Assembly (NCBI GenBank): GCA_002435715.1
Contig: DISD01000096.1
Location: 3,032-67,031 of the forward strand
Source of the DNA: Rhodospirillaceae bacterium UBA6219
GTDB lineage: Bacteria; Pseudomonadota; Alphaproteobacteria; Rhodospirillales; Magnetospirillaceae
Reading direction: 5' to 3'
Length of the DNA stretch: 64,000 nt
The notes under the pieces are model-generated. The model had not been told where the DNA came from. It searched no databases and saw only the letters and a list, made by a program, of their open reading frames with translations. Numbering within the stretch: position 1 is the stretch's first letter; the number at the start of each line of letters is the position of its first letter. The position numbers and the translations under genes are program-made. Of the stretch, positions 35,162 through 44,046 are shown piece after piece.

Positions 35162-35650
35162 ATACATTCCTTGGGTGGCGATGCAATAGGTGACGCCCAT
35201 TTGCGGCGGCAGCGTGGCGACGGGCTGCACCATGGCTTGGGGGCCGGAGCCCGGTTGCTCGGACGTGGGCATGGTTTTCGTCGGCTTCAGGGTGATCTCT
35301 TCCTGACCGCGCCTTTGTCCCAAAGTGACCTGGCTTAGGCCGGGCGCGCTGCCTTGTCCCACCAAGCTGCGACCGCGATAATCGGGCAGGGCGAAAGTGG
35401 TTCTGCCGTCGCCGCCATATTTATTCATCAGCAGGGAAAACAGGGCCTGATTGTCGTGAATGGTCATCAGCCGCCCATCGGCGGGCAGGAAACCCTGCGG
35501 ACAGAAATCAAAGGAAAAGGCGCAGACCATCCCCATGTAGGGGTCACTTGAACAAGCATAAGCCTGTTTCGAAGCCGTGCCGACGGACAGGGCTCCGGTG
35601 ACGGCCATGGCTATGGCCGGCAGGGTGACGCGAAAATTCATCCAGCGCAT
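35144..35650 (-). CDS. Secreted phage tail collar-domain protein
   Basis: A 168-residue protein with a signal peptide (hydrophobic residues about 8-28, ending near QAYA) and a tail-collar domain like that of MdpB-type proteins. YMGMVCAFSFDFCPQGFLPADG, LFSLLMNKYGGDGRTTFALPDYRGR and GQGSAPGLSQVTLGQ are the family's core. Four or more cysteines in the mature part suggest disulfides. GGGGGAAG lies just before the ATG. No phage structural genes are nearby, so this is likely a domesticated exported protein; function unknown. Confidence 0.82.
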   Translation of the reverse strand: MRWMNFRVTLPAIAMAVTGALSVGTASKQAYACSSDPYMGMVCAFSFDFCPQGFLPADGRLMTIHDNQALFSLLMNKYGGDGRTTFALPDYRGRSLVGQGSAPGLSQVTLGQRRGQEEITLKPTKTMPTSEQPGSGPQAMVQPVATLPPQMGVTYCIATQGMYPVRPY

Positions 35651-35743
35651 GTTTCTTCCCCCAATGGTCGGAATATCACCTAAAAGATGCTTTATCTAAA
35701 ATATAAGCACGTAATGAAATTTAGTTTTTGACCATTTTCTCGC

Positions 35744-36631
35744 TCAGGTGCGATCGGTCAGGGAATCCAGCAATTCCTTCACCAAGGGCGGCAGGGTTTT
35801 CTGGCGTCTGACGCAGACCATCAGGTCGCGGCTGGCCCAGGAATCGGTCAGCGGGATGGACGCCAAATCCACCCGTGCCTTGGCCCGTTGGGCGGCGGCT
35901 TGGGGCACCACCGCCACGCCGACCCCCAGGGCGGCCAATTCGCAGATGCCGCCGAAGGTCCGCAACCGGGTGCGCAGCCGCATGGGGCGTCCAGCCTGGG
36001 CGGCATGGCTGGTCAGCAAGTCCTGGATAGCGCTGTCGGCCCCCAAGCCCACCAGATCGTGGTTCAGCACTTCGGCGAAGGTGACACGATCACGTGCGGC
36101 CAAGGGATGGGCCGGAGAGGCCACCACCACCAAACGGTCGTGGCGGAACAGCCGGGTTTCCAGTCTGGGGCTGGACATCGCATAGGCGGCGATGCCGATA
36201 TCGGCCAGACCATCGTCGATGGCGGTGATGATGCGACGGCTGGGCTGTTCCTCGATGTCGACGTCCACGTCGGGGTGGGTGGCCAGGAACGGCCCCAAGG
36301 CCTGGGGCAGGAACTCGACCAGGGTGACGGTGTTGCACATCAGGCGGATACGGCCGCGCCGGCCTTGGGCGTGTTCCGACAATTCGGCCTGCATGGCATC
36401 CAATTGGGTCAGGATCAGCCGGGCGTGGCCCTCCAGGGCCCGGCCGGCGGCGGTGGGCTCGATGCCACGGCGTTTGCGGTCCAGCAATCTGGTGCCCAGG
36501 GATTCTTCCATGCCGGAAAGACGGGTGCTGGCGGCAGCGGCCGACAGATGGCTGCGTTCCGCCCCGGCGCTGATGGAACCGGTCAGCACCACATTGAGGA
36601 ACAGACGCAAATCGGCAGGGTCGAAGCGCAT
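35744..36631 (-). CDS. LysR-family transcriptional regulator
   Basis: A 295-residue regulator. The N-terminal winged helix (DLRLFLNVVLTGSISAGAERSHLSAAAASTRLSGMEESLG) is followed by the periplasmic-binding-like effector domain. It is divergent from the TSUP permease gene (57-80 bases), the usual arrangement for a LysR and its target, so the permease may be regulated by it. Start ATG at 36631 aligns with the family; ATG at 36661 is possible, and neither has a clear ribosome site. Confidence 0.85.
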   Translation of the reverse strand: MRFDPADLRLFLNVVLTGSISAGAERSHLSAAAASTRLSGMEESLGTRLLDRKRRGIEPTAAGRALEGHARLILTQLDAMQAELSEHAQGRRGRIRLMCNTVTLVEFLPQALGPFLATHPDVDVDIEEQPSRRIITAIDDGLADIGIAAYAMSSPRLETRLFRHDRLVVVASPAHPLAARDRVTFAEVLNHDLVGLGADSAIQDLLTSHAAQAGRPMRLRTRLRTFGGICELAALGVGVAVVPQAAAQRAKARVDLASIPLTDSWASRDLMVCVRRQKTLPPLVKELLDSLTDRT

Positions 36632-36711
36632 GGTCAGCCATCGGAATAAACGAAATAACATTCAGTAAATAGCATCTTTTAAAAGCCATGGGCCAGCCGC
36701 ACCTTGGGCGG

Positions 36712-37428
36712 ATGGAAACATTCATCATCCTTTGCGTCTTCGTTGTGGCCGGCACGGTCAAGGGTCTGAGCGGTCTTGGCCTGCCCACCGTGGGGATCGC
36801 CGTGCTGGGGGTGTTCCTGGCGCCGGCCGAGGCGGCGGCCCTGGTGGTGGTGCCGGCCTTCCTGACCAATGTCTGGCAGGCCCTGCGTGGGGGGCAATTG
36901 GTTTGCCTGCTGCGGCGGTTGTGGCCGCTTTTGGCGGGCATCGTCATCGGAACCGCTTTCGGCGGGCAATGGCGGGTCGATCCGCAGGTGGCCCGGCTGA
37001 TCCTGGCGGAAGCGTTGATGTTGTATGCCATGTTGGGATTGCTGGATGTGGTGGCCTTCGTGCCGCCGCGTTGGGAAGCTTGGCTGGCGCTGCCCATGGG
37101 GCTGATGACCGGGGGGCTGACGGCGTTGACCGGGGTGTTCGTGCTGCCCTCGGTCCCCTATCTGCAAGCGCTGCGTCTGCCGCCGACCCAGATGGTTCAG
37201 GCCTTGGGAATCTGCTTCACCTTGTCGTCGGCGTCGTTGGCGGTGCTGTTGGGAAGCCAGGGCGAAACGGCGGTGTCGCAATGGGGCTTGTCACTGGCGG
37301 CAACCTTGCCGGCCCTGGGCGGCATGATGCTGGGGGCATGGTTCCGCCAGCGTGTGCCGGCCAAAATCTTCCGTCGGTTGCTGTTCGTCTTTCTGTTCGG
37401 AATTGGGGTGCATTTGCTTTTGAAGTAA
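36712..37428 (+). CDS. TSUP (TauE/SafE) family membrane permease
   Basis: A 238-residue inner-membrane protein with about 7-8 hydrophobic segments, starting METFIILCVFVVAGTVKGLSGLGLPTVG, the characteristic first repeat of sulfite-exporter-like permeases; the second repeat includes GLMTGGLTALTGVFVLPSVPYLQAL. It probably exports a sulfur or organic anion. ATG at 36688 would add 8 residues. Divergent LysR is the likely regulator. Confidence 0.8.
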   Translation: METFIILCVFVVAGTVKGLSGLGLPTVGIAVLGVFLAPAEAAALVVVPAFLTNVWQALRGGQLVCLLRRLWPLLAGIVIGTAFGGQWRVDPQVARLILAEALMLYAMLGLLDVVAFVPPRWEAWLALPMGLMTGGLTALTGVFVLPSVPYLQALRLPPTQMVQALGICFTLSSASLAVLLGSQGETAVSQWGLSLAATLPALGGMMLGAWFRQRVPAKIFRRLLFVFLFGIGVHLLLK

Positions 37429-37547
37429 CCCCCCGGCACGGGCCGCCTGTGGGCGGGTCATGCTGCAGTGCGTTTCCTATTGACGGAACTGATTCCTTAT
37501 TTCAGAATTCCCTCCATGACCCAAGGGGAGCATGGAGACCCGATTTC

Positions 37548-38513
37548 ATGAGCAAGCAATTCGCCTCGGTGGCTGATCTGGAAGAAAAGAAGACCACCTT
37601 CACCCAATTGTCCGAGCACGCCTGGGGCTATACCGCCGAGGGCGATCCCAATGCCGGCGTGGTGATCGGCGACGATGGCGTGCTGATCGTCGACGCCCTG
37701 GCCACCCCGGTGATGGCCCAGCGCTTGATCGCCGAAATCCGCAAGGTCACCGACAAGCCGATCAAATATGTGGTGCTGTCGCATTATCACGCCGTGCGCG
37801 TGCTCGGCGCCTCGGCCTATTTCGCCGAAGGCTGCCAGCAGGTGATCGCAAGCACTGGCACCTATGATCTGATCGTCGAACGCGGCGAACACGACATGAA
37901 GTCGGAATACGACCGCTTCCCGCGTCTGTTCCAGAATTTCGAGACGGTGCCCGGCCTGACCTGGCCGACCCTGGTGTTCCAGGACAAGATGACCTTGTAC
38001 ATGGGCAAGCTGGAAGTGCAGATCATGCACTTGGGCGCCGGCCATACCAAGGGTGACACCGTGGTCTGGCTGCCCAGCGAAAAGGTGCTGTTCTCGGGCG
38101 ATCTGGTGGAATGCGAAGCCGCCTGCTACACCGGCGACGCCCATTTGCGCCAATGGCCGCACACGCTGGCCGCCATCCGTGCCTTGGGGGCTGAAAAGCT
38201 GATCCCCGGTCGCGGCCCGGCCTTGATGAATCCCGCCGAAGTGGCCACGGGTCTGGACTACACCTCGGATTTCGTCGGCACCCTTTATAAATCGGCCGAG
38301 GAAGCGGTGGGCATGGGGTTGGACCTGTTCGGCGCCATGAAGCATGTGCGTCAGGCCATGGACCCCAAATTCGGCCACGTCTTCATTTACGAACATTGCC
38401 TGCCCTTCGATGTCAGCCGCGCTTTTGACGAGGCCAGCGGCGTGGACCATCCGCGCATCTGGACGGCCGAACGCGACAAGGACATGTGGGCGGCGCTGCA
38501 AAAAGAGGGTTGA
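37548..38513 (+). CDS. Metallo-beta-lactamase fold hydrolase with an altered metal motif
   Basis: A 321-residue MBL-fold protein. The usual HxHxDH metal motif reads LSHYHAVRVLG, so the Asp and final His are replaced. Other ligand positions are kept: HLGAGHTKGDTVVW, LFSGDLVECEA and a C-terminal YEHCLPFD. The activity is unclear. ATG at 37548 has GGAG 10 bases upstream. It is followed after 55 bases by the FAD hydroxylase and appears to lead an aromatic-degradation operon running to 42165. Confidence 0.82.
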   Translation: MSKQFASVADLEEKKTTFTQLSEHAWGYTAEGDPNAGVVIGDDGVLIVDALATPVMAQRLIAEIRKVTDKPIKYVVLSHYHAVRVLGASAYFAEGCQQVIASTGTYDLIVERGEHDMKSEYDRFPRLFQNFETVPGLTWPTLVFQDKMTLYMGKLEVQIMHLGAGHTKGDTVVWLPSEKVLFSGDLVECEAACYTGDAHLRQWPHTLAAIRALGAEKLIPGRGPALMNPAEVATGLDYTSDFVGTLYKSAEEAVGMGLDLFGAMKHVRQAMDPKFGHVFIYEHCLPFDVSRAFDEASGVDHPRIWTAERDKDMWAALQKEG

Positions 38514-38568
38514 GAGCGTCAACCGGGGGAAACATCCCAGGCGCTAAATCCATAGGGAGGATTACGCT

Positions 38569-40221
38569 TTGCTGAAGACCTATTCATATCCGAAGTTCGA
38601 CTTCCGCCTGCCCACGGGGGCGGGCGGAACCAAGGTTCCGCGCTATCCGGCGGTCGTCGTCGGGGCCGGCCCGGTGGGCATGGCCGCCGCCATCGATCTG
38701 GCCCAACAGGGCGTGCCGGTGGTGATCTTGGATGACGACGACACCGTTTCCGTCGGTTCGCGCGGGGTGTGTTACGCCAAGCGCGCCTTGGAAGTGTTGG
38801 ACCGTCTGGGCGTCGGCGACGCGGTGGTGGAAAAGGGCGTCAGCTGGAACGTGGGGCGCACCTTCTTCCAGCAGGAAGAGGTCTATAATTTCAACCTGAA
38901 GCCCAATGCCGACCAGAAGCGGCCGGGCATGATCAACCTGCAGCAATATTACCTGGAAGAATACGAGATCGATCGTCTGAAGGCTTTCGACAATGTCGAA
39001 TTGTGCTGGAAGAACAAGGTGGTCGGCGTCGAGCCCGAAGACGACAAGGTGGTGGTCAAGGTCCAGACCCCCGACGGTTTCTATACCTTGGAAACCGACT
39101 GGCTGATCGTCGCCGACGGGGCGCGCTCGCCCATTCGCTCCATGCTGCACCTGGACATCGACGGCAAGATCTTCATGGACCGTTTCCTGATCGCCGACGT
39201 GGTGATGGAAGCCGAGTTCCCGCCCGAACGTTGGTTCTGGTTCGACCCGCCGTTCCATCCCGGCCAGTCGGTGCTGTTGCACCGCCAGTCGGACAAGTGC
39301 TGGCGCATCGATTTCCAACTGGGCTGGCAGGCCGACCCGGAAGAAGAAAAGAAGCCGGAAAACGTCATCCCCCGCATCAAGGCCATGCTGGGTGATGACC
39401 GTCCGTTCGAACTGGAATGGGTCAGCGTCTACACCTTCCAGTGCCGGCGCATGAACGAGTTCCGTCACGGCCGCGTCTTCTTCGTCGGCGATTGCGCCCA
39501 CCAGGTTTCGCCGTTCGGGGCGCGTGGCGCTAATTCCGGCATCCAGGACACCGACAATTTGATCTGGAAGCTGAAGCTGGTGATGGACGGCAAGGCGCCC
39601 CCATCGCTGCTTGACACCTACAGCGCCGAGCGCACCTGGGGCGCCGACGAGAATTTGATGAACTCGACCCGGTCCACCGATTTCATCACGCCGAAATCCA
39701 AGACCAGCCTGACCTTCAGAAACGCCACCCTGGGCTTGGCGCGCAAGCATGCTTTCGCCCGTGCCCTGGTCAATTCCGGCCGTTTGTCGGTGCCGTGCTT
39801 CTATAACGAATCCAGCCTCAATACCCCCGACCGCGACGCCTTTTCCGGCGACATGGTCCCCGGCGCCCCCATGGACGACGCCTCCATCACGGTGGCGGGG
39901 GAAGACGGTTGGCTGTTGGACCATGTGGGCAACAAGTTCATCGCCTTGGTCTATGCCCCCGACGAAGCCCCCAGCGGCGCGGCCGAACTGGCGGGTCTGC
40001 CCATTCCCGTGACCACCATCGCGGTGGTGCCGGCAGGGGCCAAAGCGCCCCAGGGCATGGTGGCGTTCGAGGACGTTCGCGGCACTTTCGCCAAGACCTA
40101 TGACGCCAAGCCGGGCAGCACCTGGCTGCTGCGTCCCGACCAGCACGTGACCGCCCGCTGGCGGTCCTTCGACGCCGCCGCCATCCGCGCCGCCCTGGCG
40201 CGCGCCACCTGCAACGCATAA
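38569..40221 (+). CDS. FAD-dependent aromatic hydroxylase (PheA/MhpA-like)
   Basis: A 550-residue group A flavin monooxygenase of the p-hydroxybenzoate hydroxylase fold. Motifs: VVGAGPVGMAAA (dinucleotide binding), the DG motif in LIVADGARSPIRSML, and the second FAD motif FFVGDCAHQVSPFGARGANSGIQD. A thioredoxin-like C-terminal segment follows, as in phenol hydroxylase/MhpA types. It would add a hydroxyl group to a phenolic acid using NAD(P)H and O2. Start is TTG at 38569 with GGGAGG 8 bases before; the frame lacks an ATG nearby. Confidence 0.88.
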   Translation: MLKTYSYPKFDFRLPTGAGGTKVPRYPAVVVGAGPVGMAAAIDLAQQGVPVVILDDDDTVSVGSRGVCYAKRALEVLDRLGVGDAVVEKGVSWNVGRTFFQQEEVYNFNLKPNADQKRPGMINLQQYYLEEYEIDRLKAFDNVELCWKNKVVGVEPEDDKVVVKVQTPDGFYTLETDWLIVADGARSPIRSMLHLDIDGKIFMDRFLIADVVMEAEFPPERWFWFDPPFHPGQSVLLHRQSDKCWRIDFQLGWQADPEEEKKPENVIPRIKAMLGDDRPFELEWVSVYTFQCRRMNEFRHGRVFFVGDCAHQVSPFGARGANSGIQDTDNLIWKLKLVMDGKAPPSLLDTYSAERTWGADENLMNSTRSTDFITPKSKTSLTFRNATLGLARKHAFARALVNSGRLSVPCFYNESSLNTPDRDAFSGDMVPGAPMDDASITVAGEDGWLLDHVGNKFIALVYAPDEAPSGAAELAGLPIPVTTIAVVPAGAKAPQGMVAFEDVRGTFAKTYDAKPGSTWLLRPDQHVTARWRSFDAAAIRAALARATCNA

Positions 40222-40234
40222 GGGGAGACGACCC

Positions 40235-40459
40235 ATGTCGCTGATCACCACTCCCAATTTCTATAAGACCGGCAAGCGCTATTTCCGCGACTTCAGCCCC
40301 AATGACGATTTCTACGAAATGCTGATCGACACCCATCGCGACCTGTCGGACGAGCAAAGCAACATGGTCAACGCCAAGCTGATCCTGCTGTTGGCCAACC
40401 ATATCGGCGACATGGACGTGTTGGCCGAGGCCTTGGCGGCCGCCCGCGAAGATTTGTGA
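40235..40459 (+). CDS. DUF2783-family small protein
   Basis: A 74-residue acidic protein (NDDFYEMLIDTHRDLSDEQSNMVNAKLILLLANHIGD) matching the DUF2783 family, usually encoded next to FAD-dependent aromatic hydroxylases. It may assist the hydroxylase, but no function is known. GGGGAGA lies 7 bases before the ATG, 13 bases after the hydroxylase stop. Confidence 0.8.
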   Translation: MSLITTPNFYKTGKRYFRDFSPNDDFYEMLIDTHRDLSDEQSNMVNAKLILLLANHIGDMDVLAEALAAAREDL

Positions 40460-40519
40460 TCGCAACGGCCGCCGGACGATCAGCGTGCGGCGGCCGTCCC
40501 CAACAAGGAAGACAGACGT

Positions 40520-41530
40520 ATGAAGCTGGCATCTCTGAAGCAAGGCGGTCGTGACGGCACTTTGGTGGTGGTCAACCGCGACCTGACGCGTTGCGTCGCC
40601 GTTCCCGACATCGTGTCCACCTTGCAGGCCGCCTTGGACGATTGGGACGCGGTCTTGCCGAAATTGCAGGCGGTGTCCAACAGTCTGAACGCCGGCGGTT
40701 ACGTGGACGCCCTGGATTTCGATCCCGCCGCCTGTCATTCGCCCTTGCCCCGGGCTTATCAATGGGCCGACGGTTCGGCCTATATCAACCATGTGGAATT
40801 GGTGCGCAAGGCACGCGGTGCCACGCTTCCGCCGGAATTCCTGACCGACCCGCTGATGTACCAGGGCGGTTCCGATTCCTTTGTCGGTCCGCGCGACCCC
40901 ATCTTCGCCCTGTCCGAGGATTGGGGCATCGATCTGGAAGCCGAAGTGGCGGTGATCACCGGTGACCTGCCCATGGGGGCCAGCCTTGAACAGGCGGCTC
41001 AATCCATTCGACTGGTGTTGTTGGTCAACGACGTGTCGTTGCGCAACCTGATCCCGGCGGAATTGGCCAAGGGTTTCGGCTTCGTGCAATCCAAGCCGGC
41101 CAGCGCCTTTTCCCCCGTCGCCGTGACGCCGGACGAATTGGGCCAATACTGGGACGGCGACAAGCTGTCGCTGCCTTTGGAAGTCACCATCAACGACAAG
41201 CCCTTCGGCCGTCCCAATGCCGGCATCGACATGACCTTTTCCTTCCCGCAACTGGTGGCCCATCTGGCCAAGACCCGCGACCTGGAAGCCGGTTCCATCA
41301 TCGGATCGGGCACTGTGTCCAACAAGCAGGGCGACCTGTTCGGGTCCAGCATCGACAATGGCGGTGTGGGTTATTGCTGCATCGCCGAGATCCGCATGTA
41401 CGAAACCATCGAAGCGGGTTCGCCCAAGACCGGCTTCCTGAAATTCGGCGACCGCGTGGTCATCGACATGAAGGACGGGCAGGGGGCGTCCATCTTTGGT
41501 GCCATCGACCAGGTGGTGAGCCGGCGATGA
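40520..41530 (+). CDS. Fumarylacetoacetate hydrolase family protein
   Basis: A 336-residue FAH-family enzyme. The metal and catalytic region shows DLEAEVAVITGDLPMG, FSFPQLVAHLAKTRDLEAGSIIGSGTVSN and the SSIDNGGVGY turn. In the homogentisate route it splits fumarylacetoacetate to fumarate and acetoacetate; the next gene is the matching isomerase. Length (336) fits the bacterial FAH branch. AAGGAAG lies about 10 bases before the ATG. Stop overlaps the next start by 4 bases. Confidence 0.9.
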   Translation: MKLASLKQGGRDGTLVVVNRDLTRCVAVPDIVSTLQAALDDWDAVLPKLQAVSNSLNAGGYVDALDFDPAACHSPLPRAYQWADGSAYINHVELVRKARGATLPPEFLTDPLMYQGGSDSFVGPRDPIFALSEDWGIDLEAEVAVITGDLPMGASLEQAAQSIRLVLLVNDVSLRNLIPAELAKGFGFVQSKPASAFSPVAVTPDELGQYWDGDKLSLPLEVTINDKPFGRPNAGIDMTFSFPQLVAHLAKTRDLEAGSIIGSGTVSNKQGDLFGSSIDNGGVGYCCIAEIRMYETIEAGSPKTGFLKFGDRVVIDMKDGQGASIFGAIDQVVSRR

Positions 41531-42165
41531 CCCGGCTTTACACCTATTTCCGCTCGTCGGCGGCCTATCGGGTGCGCATCGCGCTGAACCTGAAGGGGTT
41601 GGAATACGAAGCGGTGGCGGTGCATCTGCTGAAGGAGGGCGGCCAGCAGAAAAAGCCCGAATATCTGGCGCTCAACCCGCAAGGTCTGGTCCCGGCGCTT
41701 GACGTGGACGGCCATGTTCTGGGCCAGTCCCTGGCCATCATGGAATATCTGGACGAAACCCGCCCGCAACCGCCCTTGCTGCCCGCCGACCCGTTGGGTC
41801 GCGCCCGGGTGCGCGCCATCGCCCAGGCCATCGCCTGCGACATCCACCCCATCAACAATCTGCGGGTGCTGCAATATCTGTCGGGGCAGCTTGGCCTGGA
41901 TCAGGCGGCCAAGGACGAATGGTACCGCCATTGGGTGCAGAGCGGTCTGCAAGCGGTCGAGGCCATGCTGAGTGACAAGGGCCAGTTCTGCCATGGCGAC
42001 CGCCCCGGTTTGGCCGATTGCTGTCTGGTGCCCCAGGTGTTCAACGCCCGGCGGTTCCAGTGTGATTTGTCGGTGCTGCCCAAGATCATGGCGATCAGCG
42101 AACGCTGCGAAGCCTTGCCCGCCTTTGCCCAGGCCGCACCCGCCAACCAGCCTGATTTCGAATGA
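41527..42165 (+). CDS. maiA: Maleylacetoacetate isomerase (zeta-class GST)
   Basis: A 212-residue zeta glutathione transferase that converts maleylacetoacetate (or maleylpyruvate) to the fumaryl isomer. The GSH-site signature reads SSAAYRVRIALNLKGLEYE, close to the SSCSWRVRIAL of known enzymes. QSLAIMEYLDE and the C-terminal GDRPGLADCCLVPQ helix fit. ATG at 41527 overlaps the FAH stop, giving translational coupling. Confidence 0.92.
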   Translation: MTRLYTYFRSSAAYRVRIALNLKGLEYEAVAVHLLKEGGQQKKPEYLALNPQGLVPALDVDGHVLGQSLAIMEYLDETRPQPPLLPADPLGRARVRAIAQAIACDIHPINNLRVLQYLSGQLGLDQAAKDEWYRHWVQSGLQAVEAMLSDKGQFCHGDRPGLADCCLVPQVFNARRFQCDLSVLPKIMAISERCEALPAFAQAAPANQPDFE

Positions 42166-42214
42166 TTCCAGATCCGCTTCGTCATGCGGGCAGGAGTTAT
42201 TGATTGTGAAAACA

Positions 42215-42243
42215 TTACACCCCTGTCATATTAGAATTATAAT
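42215..42243 (+). promoter_or_regulatory. Sigma-70-like promoter before the SQR-like gene
   Basis: TTACAC (42215-42220), a 17-base spacer and a perfect TATAAT (42238-42243), in an AT-rich stretch. It predicts a short leader before the AAGGGG ribosome site at 42251. Confidence 0.55.
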
Positions 42244-42263
42244 ATATGACAAGGGGTGAGATG

Positions 42264-43601
42264 ATGAACTCTCAATTCGACGGCCGCTTGGGTCGCCGTG
42301 ATCTGCTGCGTCTGCTGGGGGCCGGTGGTGTCGCCGCCGGGACCGGGCTGATGCTGCCCAAGCAAGGCCAAGCCGCCACCCAAATCGCCGGCAAGGGCGC
42401 CAAGATCGTCATCGCCGGCGCGGGAGCCGCCGGTCTGTCCATGGCGTCGCGTCTGGCCCAGCGTCTGGACGGCGCCACCATCACCATCATCGACGGCCGC
42501 AAGGCCCATTACTACCAGCCGGGTTTCACCCTGGTGGCCGGCGGTATCAAGTCCAAGGATTACGTCACCTCGACCACCGCGGAATACCTGCCCAAATCGG
42601 TGAGCTGGATCGAAGAGGCGGTGGCCGAGTTCGACCCCGAAGGCAACAAGGTGGTGACCGCGTCGGGCAAGGCAGTGCCTTATGATTACCTGGTGGTGGC
42701 CACCGGCATGAAGCTGGATTATGCCGCCATCGAAGGCATGGACATGAACCGTATCGGCCAGGACGGCCTGGGCAGCATCTATGCCAGCCCCGACGCCGCC
42801 CACGCCACCTGGGGCGCCATGTCGAAATTCGTCGAAGCCGGCGGTGTCGGCCTGTTCGGCCGTCCCAACACCGAGATGAAATGTGCCGGTGCGCCGCTGA
42901 AATACACCTTCATCACCGAAGACCGTCTGCGCCGGGCCGGCAATCGCGGCAAGGCCGAAATCGTCTATGCCGCCAACAACAAGGCGCTGTTCTCGGTGCC
43001 GATCGTCGCCGAAAAGGTGCGCATGTTGTTCAAGGATCGTGGCGTCAAGACCCATTACGACCACGTGCAGACCGGTATCGACCTGGGGCGCAAGGTGGCG
43101 ATCTACAACACCCCCAACGGCCCGACCGAGATCAAGTACGACTTCATCAACGTCATCCCGCCCATGCGGGCTCCCGACGCGGTGCGCAATTCGTCGCTGC
43201 GCTGGCAGGAAGGCGGTTTCGCCGCCGATGGCTGGATGGAAGTGGACAAGGCGACGCTTCGCCACAAGCGCTTCGCCAATGTCTTCGGGGTCGGCGACAT
43301 CGCCGGCGTGCCCAAGGGCAAGACGGCGGCCAGCGTCAAGTGGCAGGTGCCGGTGGCCGCCGACCATCTGGTCGCCGACATCGCCGGGACCAAGTCTGAT
43401 GCCGTCTATAACGGCTATACCTCGTGCCCGCTGATCACCCAACTGGGTCGGGCCATGCTGGTGGAATTCGACTACAACAACGATCTGGTGCCGTCCTTCC
43501 CCGGCGTCGTCGCACCGTTGGAAGAGCTGTGGATCACCTGGGTGATGAAGACCATGGCGTTGAAGCCCACCTATCTGACCATGCTGCGCGGCCAAGCGTA
43601 A
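42264..43601 (+). CDS. Tat-exported sulfide:quinone oxidoreductase-like flavoprotein
   Basis: A 445-residue FAD enzyme. The N-terminus has a twin-arginine leader (GRRDLLRLLGAGGVAAGTG), so it is sent to the periplasm. FAD binding: IVIAGAGAAGLSMASRL; YYQPGFTLVAGG, EMKCAGAPLKY and YTSCPLITQLG match SQR. Only two cysteines remain (in KCAGAP and TSCPL), as in type II-like enzymes lacking the first of the three SQR cysteines. It would oxidise sulfide and reduce ubiquinone. ATG at 42264 has AAGGGG 7 bases upstream; ATG at 42261 is equally close to usable. Confidence 0.88.
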   Translation: MNSQFDGRLGRRDLLRLLGAGGVAAGTGLMLPKQGQAATQIAGKGAKIVIAGAGAAGLSMASRLAQRLDGATITIIDGRKAHYYQPGFTLVAGGIKSKDYVTSTTAEYLPKSVSWIEEAVAEFDPEGNKVVTASGKAVPYDYLVVATGMKLDYAAIEGMDMNRIGQDGLGSIYASPDAAHATWGAMSKFVEAGGVGLFGRPNTEMKCAGAPLKYTFITEDRLRRAGNRGKAEIVYAANNKALFSVPIVAEKVRMLFKDRGVKTHYDHVQTGIDLGRKVAIYNTPNGPTEIKYDFINVIPPMRAPDAVRNSSLRWQEGGFAADGWMEVDKATLRHKRFANVFGVGDIAGVPKGKTAASVKWQVPVAADHLVADIAGTKSDAVYNGYTSCPLITQLGRAMLVEFDYNNDLVPSFPGVVAPLEELWITWVMKTMALKPTYLTMLRGQA

Positions 43602-43621
43602 GAAACAAGGGAGAATGAACC

Positions 43622-43972
43622 ATGAAGGACCTTGATCCCTTCGTCTTCTTGATGGTGTTCCAGGAAATGCTGGGTCCGGTCTTGTGGATCCTGGTGGCCC
43701 TGGCCCTGTTCGGCCTGATCGGTTTCGCCGTCGTCTTCCTGCGCGAAGGCAAGATGGACAGCCGCCGTCTGGTCCGTTCGGAACTGATCGGTGTGGTGGG
43801 CGGTGTCGCCGCCTTGGTGCTGGCCGCCAAGTTCACCGTGTCGGGCTTCACCGATGCCGGCGGTCCGGTGGACTGGCTGCTGGTCGGTCTGATCTGGGGC
43901 GTCGGTCTGGCCGGCACCACCATCCTGGCTTATGCCGTCCAGGGCTTGCTGCCGTGCCGTCGATGCGGCTGA
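43622..43972 (+). CDS. Small membrane protein of unknown function after the SQR-like gene
   Basis: A 116-residue protein with three hydrophobic segments (about 14-40, 54-74, 84-110) and a basic CRRCG C-terminus. AGGGAGA lies 7 bases before the ATG, 20 bases after the SQR-like stop, so it is probably co-transcribed. A role in anchoring the exported flavoprotein or passing electrons to quinone is speculation. I could not assign a family. Confidence 0.75.
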   Translation: MKDLDPFVFLMVFQEMLGPVLWILVALALFGLIGFAVVFLREGKMDSRRLVRSELIGVVGGVAALVLAAKFTVSGFTDAGGPVDWLLVGLIWGVGLAGTTILAYAVQGLLPCRRCG

Positions 43973-43979
43973 TGGTTAA

Positions 43980-44018
43980 AACCAAATCCCGATGAGTGGA
44001 ACTCATCGGGATTTGGTT
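43980..44018. terminator. Strong hairpin after the SQR-like operon
   Basis: A perfect 17-bp stem (43980-43996 with 44002-44018) with a 5-base loop. A T-run follows only on the minus strand. Confidence 0.7.
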
Positions 44019-44046
44019 AGGCCCAAGGGGCCGCGCGGCTTATGCC

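Noticed and set aside
35144..35650. Remnant prophage
   Set aside because: Only a single collar-domain gene with a signal peptide is present; no other phage genes, integrase or attachment repeats flank it.
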